DNA of 22,908 bases from Betaproteobacteria bacterium (GTDB lineage Bacteria; Pseudomonadota; Gammaproteobacteria; Burkholderiales; Burkholderiaceae): positions 1-22,908 of the forward strand of contig CANIMS010000001.1 of assembly GCA_947468785.1 (NCBI GenBank), given 5' to 3'. Shown here piece after piece: positions 7,280-16,659 of this stretch. The stretch's first letter is position 1. Each line of letters opens with the position of its first letter. Under the pieces are notes generated by a model. It worked only from the letters and a program-made list of their open reading frames with translations. It did not search any database and was not told the origin of the DNA. A program made the position numbers and the translations under genes.

Positions 7280-7933
7280 TTATCGAATTCCAATGAGTTT
7301 ATGGGATTGAAGGCTTAATCTCCATAGCGGACGTTTTTGACACAAGCTCACTGCTAACTCTGTATTTCTCGGAAGATCTGTTCCATCCATCGGCTGTAAA
7401 AATCGATGTCGATAGTCCATCTTTTCAAAGCGAGCTAATAAGGCCTCCAAAGCATGATGGCCAGATTGCGGAACTACAAGCTTGATCTCATCAGCCTGCA
7501 ATACGATTAATTCCGATCCAGCTTTAGGGCTGACACAAACCCAATCGACTCCTTTGGGAACTTTAATAGTGCCATTGGTCTCAATCGCTACCTCAAAGCC
7601 TTTTTGATGAAGCACCTCAATCAGTGGCGCATCCAATTGGAGCAAAGGCTCGCCTCCAGTGAAAACGACATAGCGTTGTTGCGGACCTGCCAGTGTGCTA
7701 TTCCAAGCCTGCTCAATCGCATTTGCAAGATCGATAGCATGCTCAAACTTACCGCCACCATCGCCATCACTTCCCACAAAATCCGTATCGCAAAATTGGC
7801 AAATTGCCGTTGCGCGATCTTCTTCTCTGCCACTCCACAAATTACAGCCAGCAAAACGACAAAAGATCGCAGCTCTCCCGCTATGCGCGCCCTCGCCTTG
7901 TAGAGTGGGGAAAAGTTCTTTAACGGTATACAT
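7280..7933 (-). CDS. queE: 7-carboxy-7-deazaguanine synthase QueE (CX14CX2C type)
   Basis: This 217-residue radical SAM enzyme rearranges 6-carboxytetrahydropterin into 7-carboxy-7-deazaguanine, the third step to queuosine. It begins with the family signature VKELFPTLQGEGAHSGR and has GGEP at 93-96. The iron-sulfur cluster cysteines are Cys30, Cys45 and Cys48, spaced CX14CX2C instead of the canonical CX3CX2C; the same insertion is known from the Burkholderia multivorans enzyme, whose structure has been solved. The end of the protein (LWRLSLQSHKLIGIR) matches the conserved QueE tail. It is the first que gene of the run and is separated from the upstream lipoprotein gene by 41 bases. Confidence 0.94.
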   Translation of the reverse strand: MYTVKELFPTLQGEGAHSGRAAIFCRFAGCNLWSGREEDRATAICQFCDTDFVGSDGDGGGKFEHAIDLANAIEQAWNSTLAGPQQRYVVFTGGEPLLQLDAPLIEVLHQKGFEVAIETNGTIKVPKGVDWVCVSPKAGSELIVLQADEIKLVVPQSGHHALEALLARFEKMDYRHRFLQPMDGTDLPRNTELAVSLCQKRPLWRLSLQSHKLIGIR

Positions 7934-7974
7934 GGTAATTGGCCTATTTTAAGCGCATTACCGATACCCTTCAT

Positions 7975-8676
7975 TTACTTCCAGGAGATCAACTCCCACT
8001 CAAGATAATCATCCCAGTACGCATTTGACCAAAAAACACCTTGGGTAATATACCGACCAAAGGATCTACGGACAACCCAACGCCCAATTTCTGGGGATAA
8101 CCAGATATCCTCTTCCCGATAGTTTCCGACTCTAAACGGATCATTGCTCTCAAAATAAGGATTCTCATTGTGATATTTGAGGACATTAAATTGACCGGCA
8201 GGTACAGAAATTCTCTCCCACTGAACTGCTTTGCTCAATAAACCCCAGTAATAACTTGCATTAGGATTATTGGGAATTTGATATCGGGTCCGATAAAAGC
8301 CAGACCATTCAGGAATCAGTTTTTCTGGCCACAATGGCAAAGCTTGTTGAAAGCGCTGTGGTGGATTCCATTGAGGATCTTGCAATACAAAACCCCAAGA
8401 CTCTTGAATTTCATCGGGCAATCGTCCTGACTTTTGTCCATTACGCTCTATCCGTATTTGTGGCTGAACTGACACTACAGTCTCGGTGACGATATCGACA
8501 ATCTCTTGATTGAAAACATTGCGTACTTGATAAACCCATTTCTGCCCTACTTGCGGTGGACGCATGCTTGGCACGTTCATCGGTGTAGCCAATGGAGTAG
8601 AAACGGGATAAGGCTGAGACGAAATACAAGCAACAAGAAGCAGCGGTAATGCTAATGAACATAATTTATGCAGCAT
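7975..8676 (-). CDS. Putative Sec-exported lipoprotein, paralog of the next upstream gene
   Basis: This 233-residue protein is not assigned to a characterised family. It has a short lipoprotein signal with lipobox LVAC (Cys17), then a Pro-rich linker (about 20-40). A beta-rich domain follows, with VGQKWVYQVRN, ISVPAGQFNVLKYHNENPYFES and IWLSPEIGRWVVRRSFGRYI. These last segments (VPAG-F, WLSPEIGRWV) resemble a pattern common in exported beta-barrel-like bacterial proteins of unknown function. It is clearly homologous along its whole length to the neighbouring 233-residue protein, from which it is separated by 2 bases, indicating tandem duplication. It lies between a diiron protein gene and queE. 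No function is proposed. Confidence 0.75.
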   Translation of the reverse strand: MLHKLCSLALPLLLVACISSQPYPVSTPLATPMNVPSMRPPQVGQKWVYQVRNVFNQEIVDIVTETVVSVQPQIRIERNGQKSGRLPDEIQESWGFVLQDPQWNPPQRFQQALPLWPEKLIPEWSGFYRTRYQIPNNPNASYYWGLLSKAVQWERISVPAGQFNVLKYHNENPYFESNDPFRVGNYREEDIWLSPEIGRWVVRRSFGRYITQGVFWSNAYWDDYLEWELISWK

Positions 8677-8678
8677 TG

Positions 8679-9380
8679 TTATTTATATGAAGTTAATTGC
8701 CATTGATAACTATCTTCTAAGTTGGGAGCGCCTAATTGACCCGCAATCATGTATGAGCCAGAAATCTCTCGCACAACCCAGCGACCAATACTAGGTGCAA
8801 ACCATATCGTTTCTTTACGAATACAGTTCACTTTATTCGCATCATCACTCTCATATTGAATCAGATTTTGATAGCGCAGGGTTAAAAATGTTCCCGCAGG
8901 GACTGTGATCTGCTCCCACCCATGAACACTCATATATTCCTGCCAAGCATATAAGTTGCCAGGATAGCCAGCGATTGAGTATTTTGTAATGAATTGCTTT
9001 GCCCACCTATCAGAAAGTTCTTGGGGCCACAAGGCAATGGGCGGGCTAAAACTGATCGTTCGCTCCCAATGCGGATCTGTAATCACCGTGCCCCAAGGGC
9101 CCTGAACTTCATTTGAAAATCTTCCGCCACTTTCATCCGTTCTTTCAATGGTAATCGTCGCGCCAATGCTCGCCACTCGATCAGTAACAAGCCCTAAATT
9201 TTTGCCATTAAATAAATCGCGCTGGTTATAGGTCCATTCCTGGCCCACCTTGGGTGCGCGGATAACAGGAGTAGGCTGAGGTTGGGTAATAGGCATACCA
9301 CTCTGATACCCTGACGGAGTACCACAGGCTATTGGAGTTAATGCAACGGAAGTGATAAAAGTTCGACGTGATAAGTTCAT
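8679..9380 (-). CDS. Putative exported protein/lipoprotein with Tat-like signal, paralog of the next downstream gene
   Basis: This 233-residue protein of unknown function is paralogous to the gene immediately downstream: VGQEWTYNQRDLFN, ITVPAGTFLTLRYQNLIQYES and IWFAPSIGRWVVREISGSYM align with its sister. Unlike the sister, it begins MNLSRRTFIT, which fits the twin-arginine consensus (S/T-R-R-x-F-I/L), followed by a short hydrophobic stretch and Cys19 in TPIAC. The lipobox is imperfect because Pro stands at -3, so lipid attachment is less certain. A GGGAA about seven bases before the ATG may serve as the ribosome-binding site. It follows the DUF455 gene by 36 bases. Confidence 0.75.
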   Translation of the reverse strand: MNLSRRTFITSVALTPIACGTPSGYQSGMPITQPQPTPVIRAPKVGQEWTYNQRDLFNGKNLGLVTDRVASIGATITIERTDESGGRFSNEVQGPWGTVITDPHWERTISFSPPIALWPQELSDRWAKQFITKYSIAGYPGNLYAWQEYMSVHGWEQITVPAGTFLTLRYQNLIQYESDDANKVNCIRKETIWFAPSIGRWVVREISGSYMIAGQLGAPNLEDSYQWQLTSYK

Positions 9381-9416
9381 TTTTAGTTTCCCAAATAGAT
9401 CGTATATAACAATACT

Positions 9417-10217
9417 TTAGTCAACACCTAAAAGCTCAAGCTCTTCATTAGTAAATCCTGCTTGCTTTCTTCCTTCAATATTAAAAGGTCCTCTTAAGAT
9501 TGGCGCACGATATTTTCTGGCTAATTCTTTATAGCTTGTGATGGCTGAGAGATTATTTTTCTCGCACAAAAAGTTAAACCATTTATTACCGATCAACACA
9601 TGACCAATTTCGTCTCGTAGAATAATTTCTAAGATCTCTACCGCCCGTACATCTTTAATTTGCTTAAATCGCTCACGAATCATCGGCACTGCATCTAAGC
9701 CTCTAGCTTCCATAGTTCTGGGCACCAAAGCCATACGGGCAATTACTGCATCCGCTGTTCTCTCAACCATCTCCCACAAGCTGTTATGTGCAAGAAAATC
9801 ACCATATGCATAGCCCATCTGCTTTAAATACGCCTCAAGCAAACTAAAGTGATAGGCCTCTTCTTTGGCAACTTTGAGCCAGTCCTCGTAATACGCTTTC
9901 GGCATTCCCTCAAAGCGCCAGATTGCATCTAAGGCGAGATTCATGGCGTTAAATTCAATATGGGCCAGCGAGTGAATTAATGAGGCACGACCTTGATCCG
10001 TATTCATCGCACGCTTGGGTACCTCTAATGGTGGGACCAGATCAGGTTTTTGTGGGCGCCCAGGAATACAGCGCATCCCAGCATCCAAATCATTATCAAT
10101 AGTCACGGTAATTTGACCAGCCTGATAGGCATCAAATAATTGACTAATACCACTGATCTTTAATTGCGGATCAGAACTGGCCAGTAATTCAAGGGCGGAT
10201 TGGCGTAGCTCAGACAT
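9417..10217 (-). CDS. DUF455 family ferritin-like diiron protein
   Basis: This 266-residue protein matches the DUF455 pattern HSLAHIEFNAMNLALDAIWRF (residues 82-102), with the later EEAYHF and ILRDEIGHV segments. The spacing gives a full set of ferritin-like diiron ligands: Glu88, Glu120-x-x-His123, Glu170 and Glu203-x-x-His206. Such sites bind two iron atoms and activate oxygen, but the reaction of DUF455 proteins is not established. No signal peptide is seen, so it should be cytoplasmic. It is the first gene of the minus-strand run that continues through the paralogous exported proteins, queE, queD, tadA, ldcA and the SOUL gene. A promoter candidate lies in the 152-base divergent region upstream. 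Confidence 0.85.
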   Translation of the reverse strand: MSELRQSALELLASSDPQLKISGISQLFDAYQAGQITVTIDNDLDAGMRCIPGRPQKPDLVPPLEVPKRAMNTDQGRASLIHSLAHIEFNAMNLALDAIWRFEGMPKAYYEDWLKVAKEEAYHFSLLEAYLKQMGYAYGDFLAHNSLWEMVERTADAVIARMALVPRTMEARGLDAVPMIRERFKQIKDVRAVEILEIILRDEIGHVLIGNKWFNFLCEKNNLSAITSYKELARKYRAPILRGPFNIEGRKQAGFTNEELELLGVD

Positions 10218-10369
10218 TTATATTGAAGGAGTATTGAACATGTATAGAGTTTAATAGCTTCGGGGTGAATGTAAAAAGTTCTTCCTAGCTAAAGAGGCAT
10301 GGTTAAATAGAATCTCTAAAAAGTAAATATTAGGGCCTGCCCATATCCACAACGCCAACTGGAGATCTT
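10218..10369. other. Divergent intergenic region (152 bases) between DUF455 and Bug genes
   Basis: This stretch must hold the promoters of both the minus-strand operon and the Bug gene. GGAG at about 10361 is the likely ribosome-binding site of the Bug gene. I see no clear dyad, terminator or small RNA. Only weak promoter matches are visible; the best is listed separately. Confidence 0.5.
10248..10275 (-). promoter_or_regulatory. Candidate sigma70 promoter for the minus-strand operon
   Basis: On the minus strand TTTACA (10275-10270) is followed after 16 bases by TAAACT (10253-10248), about 30 bases upstream of the DUF455 start codon. The -35 match is good (5 of 6) and the -10 match is weak (4 of 6). 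Confidence 0.3.
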
Positions 10370-11350
10370 ATGCGTATTTTTCCTAAACTGATATTGGCTG
10401 TAACTGCTCTACTGATTGTTTGTAGTCATATGGCAATGGCTCAAACAGGCTTTCCAGAACAAGCAATCAAGCTTATCGTACCTTTTGGCCCCGGTGGATC
10501 GACAGATCTGGCAGCGCGTTTAATTGCAGAATATGCTGGGCGAGAATTAGGTCAGTCCATTATTGTGGAAAATCGGGCCGGAGCAGGTGGTTCTGTTGGC
10601 ATGGAGTATGTTGCTAAATCCAAGCCTGACGGTTATACCCTTGGCATGGCCACTATGAGTACTCATGGCGCTAATTCAGCCGTATATGGTAATAAATTAA
10701 AGTACGACCCTATTAAAGATTTTGCTCCAATTACCAATGTAGCTGCAACCCCAAGTGTCTTTGCAGTTAATCCTAAAATTGCTGCAAACAATATGCAGCA
10801 ATTTATTGCGCTAGCTCAGGCTAATCCAAATAAATATAGCTTCGCCACTCCTGGAACAGGATCACTTGGTCATGCCAATGTGGAATACTTCGCAGCTCTA
10901 GCCAATATCCGCTTATTACATGTTCCCTATAAGGGCGCAGGAGCAGCAATGAACGATGCTTTAGCAGGACAGGTTGATGCCATCACCGACAACCTTCCCT
11001 CAGCATTGCCACATATCAAAGCAGGTCGTTTACGCGCCCTCGCAGTTCTGTCTGACAAACGTTCGCCTGCGTTACCCGATGTACCCACCTATGGGGAGCT
11101 TGGCTTTCCACAGATGGGCAACGGTGGGTGGTTTGGAATAGTGGCGCCGGCAGGCACGCCTCCGAGCGTTATTACAAAACTTAATAAAGCGATTCTGCAA
11201 GCCATGAAAAATCCAGAGTTAATCAAAAAGCTCGATGAGTCTGGTGCAATTGCCATCCCAGGAACGCCTGCTGAATTTGCTACACAGATTCAACAGGCCA
11301 TAGACCGCTATCAACGTATTGCAAAGATTGCCAAAATACAAATTGATTAA
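10370..11350 (+). CDS. Bug/TctC-family tripartite tricarboxylate-type periplasmic binding protein
   Basis: This 326-residue protein has a signal peptide (hydrophobic core about 7-20, cleavage likely after Ala24 in AMA-QTGFPE). The Bug family signatures follow: IKLIVPFGPGGSTDLAAR, VENRAGAGGSVGMEYVAKSKPDGYTLGM, HVPYKGAGAAMNDALAGQVDAITDNLPSALPHIKAGRLRALAV-like segments and WFGIVAPAGTP. Bug proteins bind small carboxylic acids or amides and are greatly expanded in Burkholderiales, mostly as orphans without TctA/TctB, as here. The N-formylglutamate amidohydrolase gene begins 4 bases after its stop, so the ligand may be an N-acylated amino acid; this is inference only. A GGAG precedes the ATG. Confidence 0.9.
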   Translation: MRIFPKLILAVTALLIVCSHMAMAQTGFPEQAIKLIVPFGPGGSTDLAARLIAEYAGRELGQSIIVENRAGAGGSVGMEYVAKSKPDGYTLGMATMSTHGANSAVYGNKLKYDPIKDFAPITNVAATPSVFAVNPKIAANNMQQFIALAQANPNKYSFATPGTGSLGHANVEYFAALANIRLLHVPYKGAGAAMNDALAGQVDAITDNLPSALPHIKAGRLRALAVLSDKRSPALPDVPTYGELGFPQMGNGGWFGIVAPAGTPPSVITKLNKAILQAMKNPELIKKLDESGAIAIPGTPAEFATQIQQAIDRYQRIAKIAKIQID

Positions 11351-11354
11351 CCAT

Positions 11355-12236
11355 ATGTCAAAAGCAATTATTCCCTTCACTTTATTGAATTCTGAACTAG
11401 GGGATATTCCCCTAGTTTGCGATTCACCTCATAGCGGAACTTTTTATCCTGAGGACTTTCGATATGCTGTTCCTCATTCATTGCTGAGAGCAGGAGAGGA
11501 TACCCATATTGATCAACTATGGTCTGCAGCACCTCATGTTGGAGCCACTCTCCTCGTGGCAAATTTTCCGCGAACCTATATTGATCCGAATCGAACATTA
11601 AATGATATTGACCAACTATTGTTAGATGATGCGTGGCCAGATCTACTTCAACCGTCAGAAAAAAGTCGCTTAGGGTTTGGGTTAATTTGGCGTCAACTCA
11701 ATGCTACAACGCCAATATACGATCGCCAACTGAGCATAGCTGAGGTCAAACATCGCATTGATCAGTATTACCTTCCATATCATGAAGCCCTTAATAGGGC
11801 TATTGAAAACAAAGTGAATCGTTTTGGTGGCGTTTGGCATCTGAATCTTCATTCAATGCCAAATAACGCATATGAACGTTTACAGATCAAAAACCCTCCT
11901 CATCCGCTAGCTGATTTTGTACTTGGTGATAGAGATGGCTCTACCTGCGAGCCCGAATTTATAGAATTAATTGAGAAAAATTTAAGATCAATGGGGTACT
12001 CCGTAAGTCGCAATGATCCTTATAAAGGAATGCAATTAATTGCCAATATAGGAAACCCAAAAGAAAATAGGCACAGCCTACAAGTTGAACTTCGCCGGCC
12101 TGTTTATATGGATGAGATAACTCGAGAACCTAACGATAATTTCCATATAGTGCAAAACGATATCAGTAAGCTACTTAAAACTATTGCGGCATATCTAGAG
12201 GATCGGAAGACCCGAAAAACTACTCCCACTCAATAG
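11355..12236 (+). CDS. N-formylglutamate amidohydrolase family protein
   Basis: The 293-residue protein from the ATG at 11355 carries the family motifs [10 protein letters not shown] (near residue 28), [32 protein letters not shown] and GDRDGSTC. Enzymes of this family (HutG-type) hydrolyse N-formyl-L-glutamate to formate and glutamate in one branch of histidine degradation; the His, Asp and Glu residues in these motifs bind the metal. The frame stays open further upstream (to a TTG at 11319), but the ATG sits 4 bases after the Bug stop and gives the usual N-terminus. No hut genes are nearby, so the substrate could be another N-acyl amino acid. Its last 17 bases overlap the 3' end of guaA on the opposite strand. 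Confidence 0.87.
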   Translation: MSKAIIPFTLLNSELGDIPLVCDSPHSGTFYPEDFRYAVPHSLLRAGEDTHIDQLWSAAPHVGATLLVANFPRTYIDPNRTLNDIDQLLLDDAWPDLLQPSEKSRLGFGLIWRQLNATTPIYDRQLSIAEVKHRIDQYYLPYHEALNRAIENKVNRFGGVWHLNLHSMPNNAYERLQIKNPPHPLADFVLGDRDGSTCEPEFIELIEKNLRSMGYSVSRNDPYKGMQLIANIGNPKENRHSLQVELRRPVYMDEITREPNDNFHIVQNDISKLLKTIAAYLEDRKTRKTTPTQ

Positions 12237-13827
12237 TAGCTGGTGGCTTACCGCTGATGTCATAGACAACGCGATTGAGTCCACGCACTTCATTGATGAT
12301 GCGATTTGAAACTCTTCCCAGCAGATCATGGGGCAAGTGTGCCCAGTGGGCCGTCATAAAGTCCTGAGTTTGAACTGCCCTGAGCGCAACGACATACTCA
12401 TAGGTACGCCCATCACCCATGACACCTACCGACTTCACCGGCAAGAAAACAGCAAAGGCTTGACTCGTTAAGTCATACCAAGACTTTTGACTGATTTCGT
12501 CAATCGTATTGCGTAACTCTTCTATGAAAATGGCGTCAGCCCGCTGGAGTAACTGCGCATATTCTGCCTTCACTTCACCTAGAATCCGAACACCCAGACC
12601 AGGACCAGGGAATGGGTGGCGATACACCATCTCTCTTGGCAATCCTAATGCAACGCCAAGCTCTCGAACTTCATCTTTAAATAACTCTCGTAGTGGCTCC
12701 AGCAATTTAAGGTGCATGTCTTCTGGTAGGCCGCCCACATTATGGTGGCTCTTGATCGTATGAGCACCCTTCTTACCTTTACCTGCAGATTCAATTACGT
12801 CTGGGTAAATGGTGCCTTGTGCAAGCCACTTCGCATTTTGAATTTTTCCTGACTCACTTTGAAATATTTCAACGAATTCTTTGCCGATAATTTTCCGTTT
12901 TGCTTCGGGATCTGAAACCCCAGCCAACTTCGACATAAATGTTTGTGCGGCATCTACTCGAATAACCTTGACGCCAAGGTTGCGAGCAAACATCTCCATC
13001 ACCATATCGCCTTCATTCAAGCGAAGCAGCCCATGATCTACAAATACACAAGTGAGCTGATCTCCAATCGCACGATGAATTAAGGCTGCCGCAACACTGG
13101 AATCCACACCACCAGACAAACCTAAAATAACTTCTTCATCCCCGACTTGCTTGCGAATATTCTCAACCGCCTCACTAATGTAATCACCCATTACCCAATC
13201 AGGCTTACAAGCGCAGATTTGATGTACAAAGCGCTCAATAATAGCGGTGCCCTGAATGGTATGCGTCACCTCAGGATGAAACTGGAATGCATAGAATTGA
13301 CGCTCTTCATCAGCCATACCTGCAATTGGACAGGACTCGGTTGAAGCCATCAGCTTGAATGATGGTGGCAAGGTGGTCACAGAATCGCCATGGCTCATCC
13401 AAACTTTCAGAATGCCGTGGCCTTCACTGGTTGAAAAATCCTGAATACCCTTGAGCAGATTAGTATGCCCATGTGCACGCACCTCTGAATAACCAAATTC
13501 TCTAGCTTTACCCAAGGATTCAGCTGAAGCAACTGCGCCGCCCAACTGGGTAGCCATTGTTTGCATGCCGTAACAAATACCTAATACGGGAACGCCGAGT
13601 TCAAAAACAATTTGCGGGGCTCGAGGACTTGCCTCTTCAGTAACAGAGCTTGGGCCACCAGAAAGAATGATGCCTTTTCCACCCTGCTCCTTTATGAACT
13701 TACGAATGAATTCCGGGTCGCAATCATAAGGATGAATTTCTGAATACACTCGTGCATCACGCACACGCCTAGCAATTAATTGAGTTACCTGGGAACCAAA
13801 GTCGAGTATCAGTATTTTGTCGTGCAC
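12220..13827 (-). CDS. guaA: GMP synthase (glutamine-hydrolysing) GuaA
   Basis: This two-part enzyme converts XMP, ATP and glutamine to GMP. The class I amidotransferase half carries the nucleophile elbow LGICYGMQ and the His and Glu of FQFHPEVTH. The ATP pyrophosphatase half has the P-loop LSGGVDSSV, followed by the dimerisation domain ending in [18 protein letters not shown], as in all GuaA. I chose the GTG (minus-strand triplet 13827-13825), giving 535 residues and the standard N-terminus (M)[16 protein letters not shown] longer frame starts at a TTG at 13860, which would overlap guaB by 8 bases and add 11 unconserved residues. It lies 25 bases downstream of guaB, so the two GMP-synthesis steps are co-transcribed. 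Confidence 0.95.
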   Translation of the reverse strand: MHDKILILDFGSQVTQLIARRVRDARVYSEIHPYDCDPEFIRKFIKEQGGKGIILSGGPSSVTEEASPRAPQIVFELGVPVLGICYGMQTMATQLGGAVASAESLGKAREFGYSEVRAHGHTNLLKGIQDFSTSEGHGILKVWMSHGDSVTTLPPSFKLMASTESCPIAGMADEERQFYAFQFHPEVTHTIQGTAIIERFVHQICACKPDWVMGDYISEAVENIRKQVGDEEVILGLSGGVDSSVAAALIHRAIGDQLTCVFVDHGLLRLNEGDMVMEMFARNLGVKVIRVDAAQTFMSKLAGVSDPEAKRKIIGKEFVEIFQSESGKIQNAKWLAQGTIYPDVIESAGKGKKGAHTIKSHHNVGGLPEDMHLKLLEPLRELFKDEVRELGVALGLPREMVYRHPFPGPGLGVRILGEVKAEYAQLLQRADAIFIEELRNTIDEISQKSWYDLTSQAFAVFLPVKSVGVMGDGRTYEYVVALRAVQTQDFMTAHWAHLPHDLLGRVSNRIINEVRGLNRVVYDISGKPPATIEWE

Positions 13828-13852
13828 GAAAGAAGCGGCCTTAAATTCAGTC

Positions 13853-15325
<1,473 letters not shown>

Positions 15326-15341
15326 CTAGTCGCAAAAACAG

Positions 15342-15347
15342 ATTATA
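15342..15347 (-). promoter_or_regulatory. Possible -10 element (TATAAT) for an internal guaBA promoter
   Basis: A perfect TATAAT on the minus strand overlaps the rnfH stop codon, about 25 bases before the guaB ATG. No good -35 hexamer lies 16-18 bases upstream, so this could also be chance. It would let guaBA be transcribed independently of ratA-rnfH. Confidence 0.25.
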
Positions 15348-15693
15348 GCCTCCTAGCCTTTCTTTTAGCTGCCGCAGCTTGGAATTTGGCATCTTGGTTC
15401 TGGTTGGCCTTCTTCCGCCGAACTGCTTTAGGGTCTATCAATAAGGCGGAATAGAGCTCTAAGCGATCCCCAGGATAAAGAGGGCTATCCCAATCCTTGC
15501 GCTTACCAAAGACCCCAAAACAGCCTTTTCTGAACAAAATGGGGTCATTAGGACCCTTGGCAATGCCTGCCTTCATGAGAGCCAAGCCCACGGTTGGTAG
15601 CTCGTCATTCTCTAAGATCACTTGGAATGGTTTTACAAGCGGCTCGCCCTGCCTAGCATCACAGAGCAGGATATCGATTGAACGCCTACTCAT
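15343..15693 (-). CDS. rnfH: RnfH family ubiquitin-like beta-grasp protein
   Basis: This small protein of the RnfH/UPF0125 (RatB) family has the pattern IDILLCDARQGEP, a central GIAKGPNDP, then CFGVFGKRKDWDSPLYPGDRLELYSALLIDPKAVRRKK, which is the conserved C-terminal half of the family. I chose the ATG at 15693 (116 residues, MSRRSIDILL), which overlaps the ratA stop in ATGAGTAG. A GTG at 15708 would add five residues. The tail after about residue 90 is Lys/Arg/Ala-rich. Members have a ubiquitin-like fold; their role is unclear, although one is encoded with the Rnf complex. Here it sits with ratA, as in E. coli, and precedes guaB. Confidence 0.88.
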   Translation of the reverse strand: MSRRSIDILLCDARQGEPLVKPFQVILENDELPTVGLALMKAGIAKGPNDPILFRKGCFGVFGKRKDWDSPLYPGDRLELYSALLIDPKAVRRKKANQNQDAKFQAAAAKRKARRL

Positions 15694-16117
15694 AAAGCTC
15701 TTCGGCACGTTTTACAAAACAATCCACAAAGGTTCCTGCAATATGCCCAAAAACTGGCCCAATGATCTTATCCAAAATGGCGCTCTTAAATTCCCAATGC
15801 AGCTTAAATTCAACTTTGCATGCATCTTCCTTTAATGGAATGAAGTTCCATTGCCCTGAAAACTGCTTAAATGGTCCATCAACAAACACCATATCAATCG
15901 TTTCAGGACGGTGGTTAACGTTCCGAGTATGAAAATACTGGTTTATTCCCTTGAAATGGATCATGATTTTGGCATCGAGCACGGTCTCGGTTTGCTCAAA
16001 GATTTCTACTCCACCGCACCAAGGGAGGAACTCGGGATAGCGCGCTACATCAGTCACCAAGCCATACATTCGGTCGGCTGATTGGCCAATTAAAACGGTC
16101 TTGTAGACGTCTGCCAT
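15686..16117 (-). CDS. ratA: RatA family protein (START/COQ10-like)
   Basis: This 143-residue protein has a START/polyketide-cyclase-like fold pattern and the family motifs YGLVTDVARYPEFLPWCGGVEI (about 18-39), FVDGPFKQFSGQWNF and GPVFGHIAGTFVDCFVKRAEELY at the C-terminus. E. coli RatA was described as a toxin that blocks 70S ribosome assembly. Close relatives (Coq10) bind ubiquinone and help respiration, so the toxin label should be treated with care. It overlaps rnfH by 8 bases and is divergent from smpB, the same arrangement as in many gamma- and betaproteobacteria. Confidence 0.9.
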   Translation of the reverse strand: MADVYKTVLIGQSADRMYGLVTDVARYPEFLPWCGGVEIFEQTETVLDAKIMIHFKGINQYFHTRNVNHRPETIDMVFVDGPFKQFSGQWNFIPLKEDACKVEFKLHWEFKSAILDKIIGPVFGHIAGTFVDCFVKRAEELYE

Positions 16118-16142
16118 AATCGTTCTTGAGAGCTAAATAAAC

Positions 16143-16595
16143 ATGAGTATCGTCGATAACAAAAAAGCCTTCTTCGATTATTTTATCGAGGAACGGTTTG
16201 AGGCAGGGCTAGTACTCGAAGGCTGGGAAGTTAAAGCCATTCGGGCTGGTCGCGTGCACATCAAAGAAGCGTATGTTGTCATTCGCAAGGCGGAGCTTTT
16301 TCTGATTGGCTGCCATATTACCCCCCTGCTCTCAGCCTCCACCCACGTCGTTCCTGAGAGCACTCGTACTAGAAAGCTACTTCTAAATGCTATCGAGATC
16401 CGGAAATTAATTGGCAAGGTTGAACAAAAGGGTTACACCCTCGTCCCACTGAACCTTCATTTCTCCAAAGGAAATGTGAAATGTGAAATTGGCTTGGCCA
16501 GAGGCAAAAAGCAGCATGACAAACGCGCTGCCACCAAAGAGCGTGAATGGGAAGTTCAAAAAGGGCGGATTGCTCGGGGCGATTTAAACGCCTAA
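16143..16595 (+). CDS. smpB: SsrA-binding protein SmpB
   Basis: This 150-residue protein binds tmRNA and brings it to stalled ribosomes for trans-translation. It begins [43 protein letters not shown] and continues with GCHITPL, RTRKLLL and KGYTLVPL, all conserved. The C-terminal tail [25 protein letters not shown] forms the helix that enters the mRNA channel. It is divergent from ratA with only 25 bases between start codons, so the smpB promoter must lie partly in ratA. No ssrA gene is found in the window. Confidence 0.97.
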   Translation: MSIVDNKKAFFDYFIEERFEAGLVLEGWEVKAIRAGRVHIKEAYVVIRKAELFLIGCHITPLLSASTHVVPESTRTRKLLLNAIEIRKLIGKVEQKGYTLVPLNLHFSKGNVKCEIGLARGKKQHDKRAATKEREWEVQKGRIARGDLNA

Positions 16596-16616
16596 AAACG
16601 GAGTAGACTGGCTCGA

Positions 16617-16646
16617 GGTCAATATTCCTCATTGACCAGTATTTTT
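16617..16646 (+). terminator. Weak candidate terminator of smpB
   Basis: A 7-base-pair hairpin (GGTCAAT, loop of seven, ATTGACC) is followed by AGTATTTTT. The stem is AT-rich and the T-tract is offset by four bases, so this is a poor intrinsic terminator, and it may instead be an operator. Confidence 0.25.
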
Positions 16647-16659
16647 GCACTAATAAAGT
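16632..16659 (+). promoter_or_regulatory. Candidate sigma70 promoter for the ATP-grasp/Anbu operon
   Basis: TTGACC (16632-16637, 5 of 6 to consensus) and TAAAGT (16654-16659, 4 of 6) are 16 bases apart. The -35 lies in the right arm of the first dyad and the -10 in the second dyad, so a protein bound to either could control it. A start site near 16667 would leave a leader of about 55 bases. Confidence 0.4.

Noticed and set aside
7934..7974. Possible preQ1 riboswitch upstream of queE
   Set aside because: The 41 bases contain no preQ1-type hairpin with an A-rich tail and lie inside an operon behind the lipoprotein gene.
10226..10254. A good AAGGAG followed by ATG and a four-codon frame (MYRV) on the + strand upstream of the Bug gene
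   Set aside because: Four codons carry no recognisable leader-peptide logic such as repeated regulatory codons or an attenuator hairpin, and it ends over 110 bases before the Bug start.
11319..11354. Longer N-terminus for the amidohydrolase from a TTG at 11319
   Set aside because: It lies within the Bug coding region in another frame, adds residues not seen in the family, and the ATG at 11355 has normal operon spacing.
15686..16117. RatA-RnfH as a true toxin-antitoxin module
   Set aside because: The RatA fold is shared with the ubiquinone-binding Coq10 family and the pair is a conserved housekeeping neighbour of smpB. The sequence alone does not support an addiction module.
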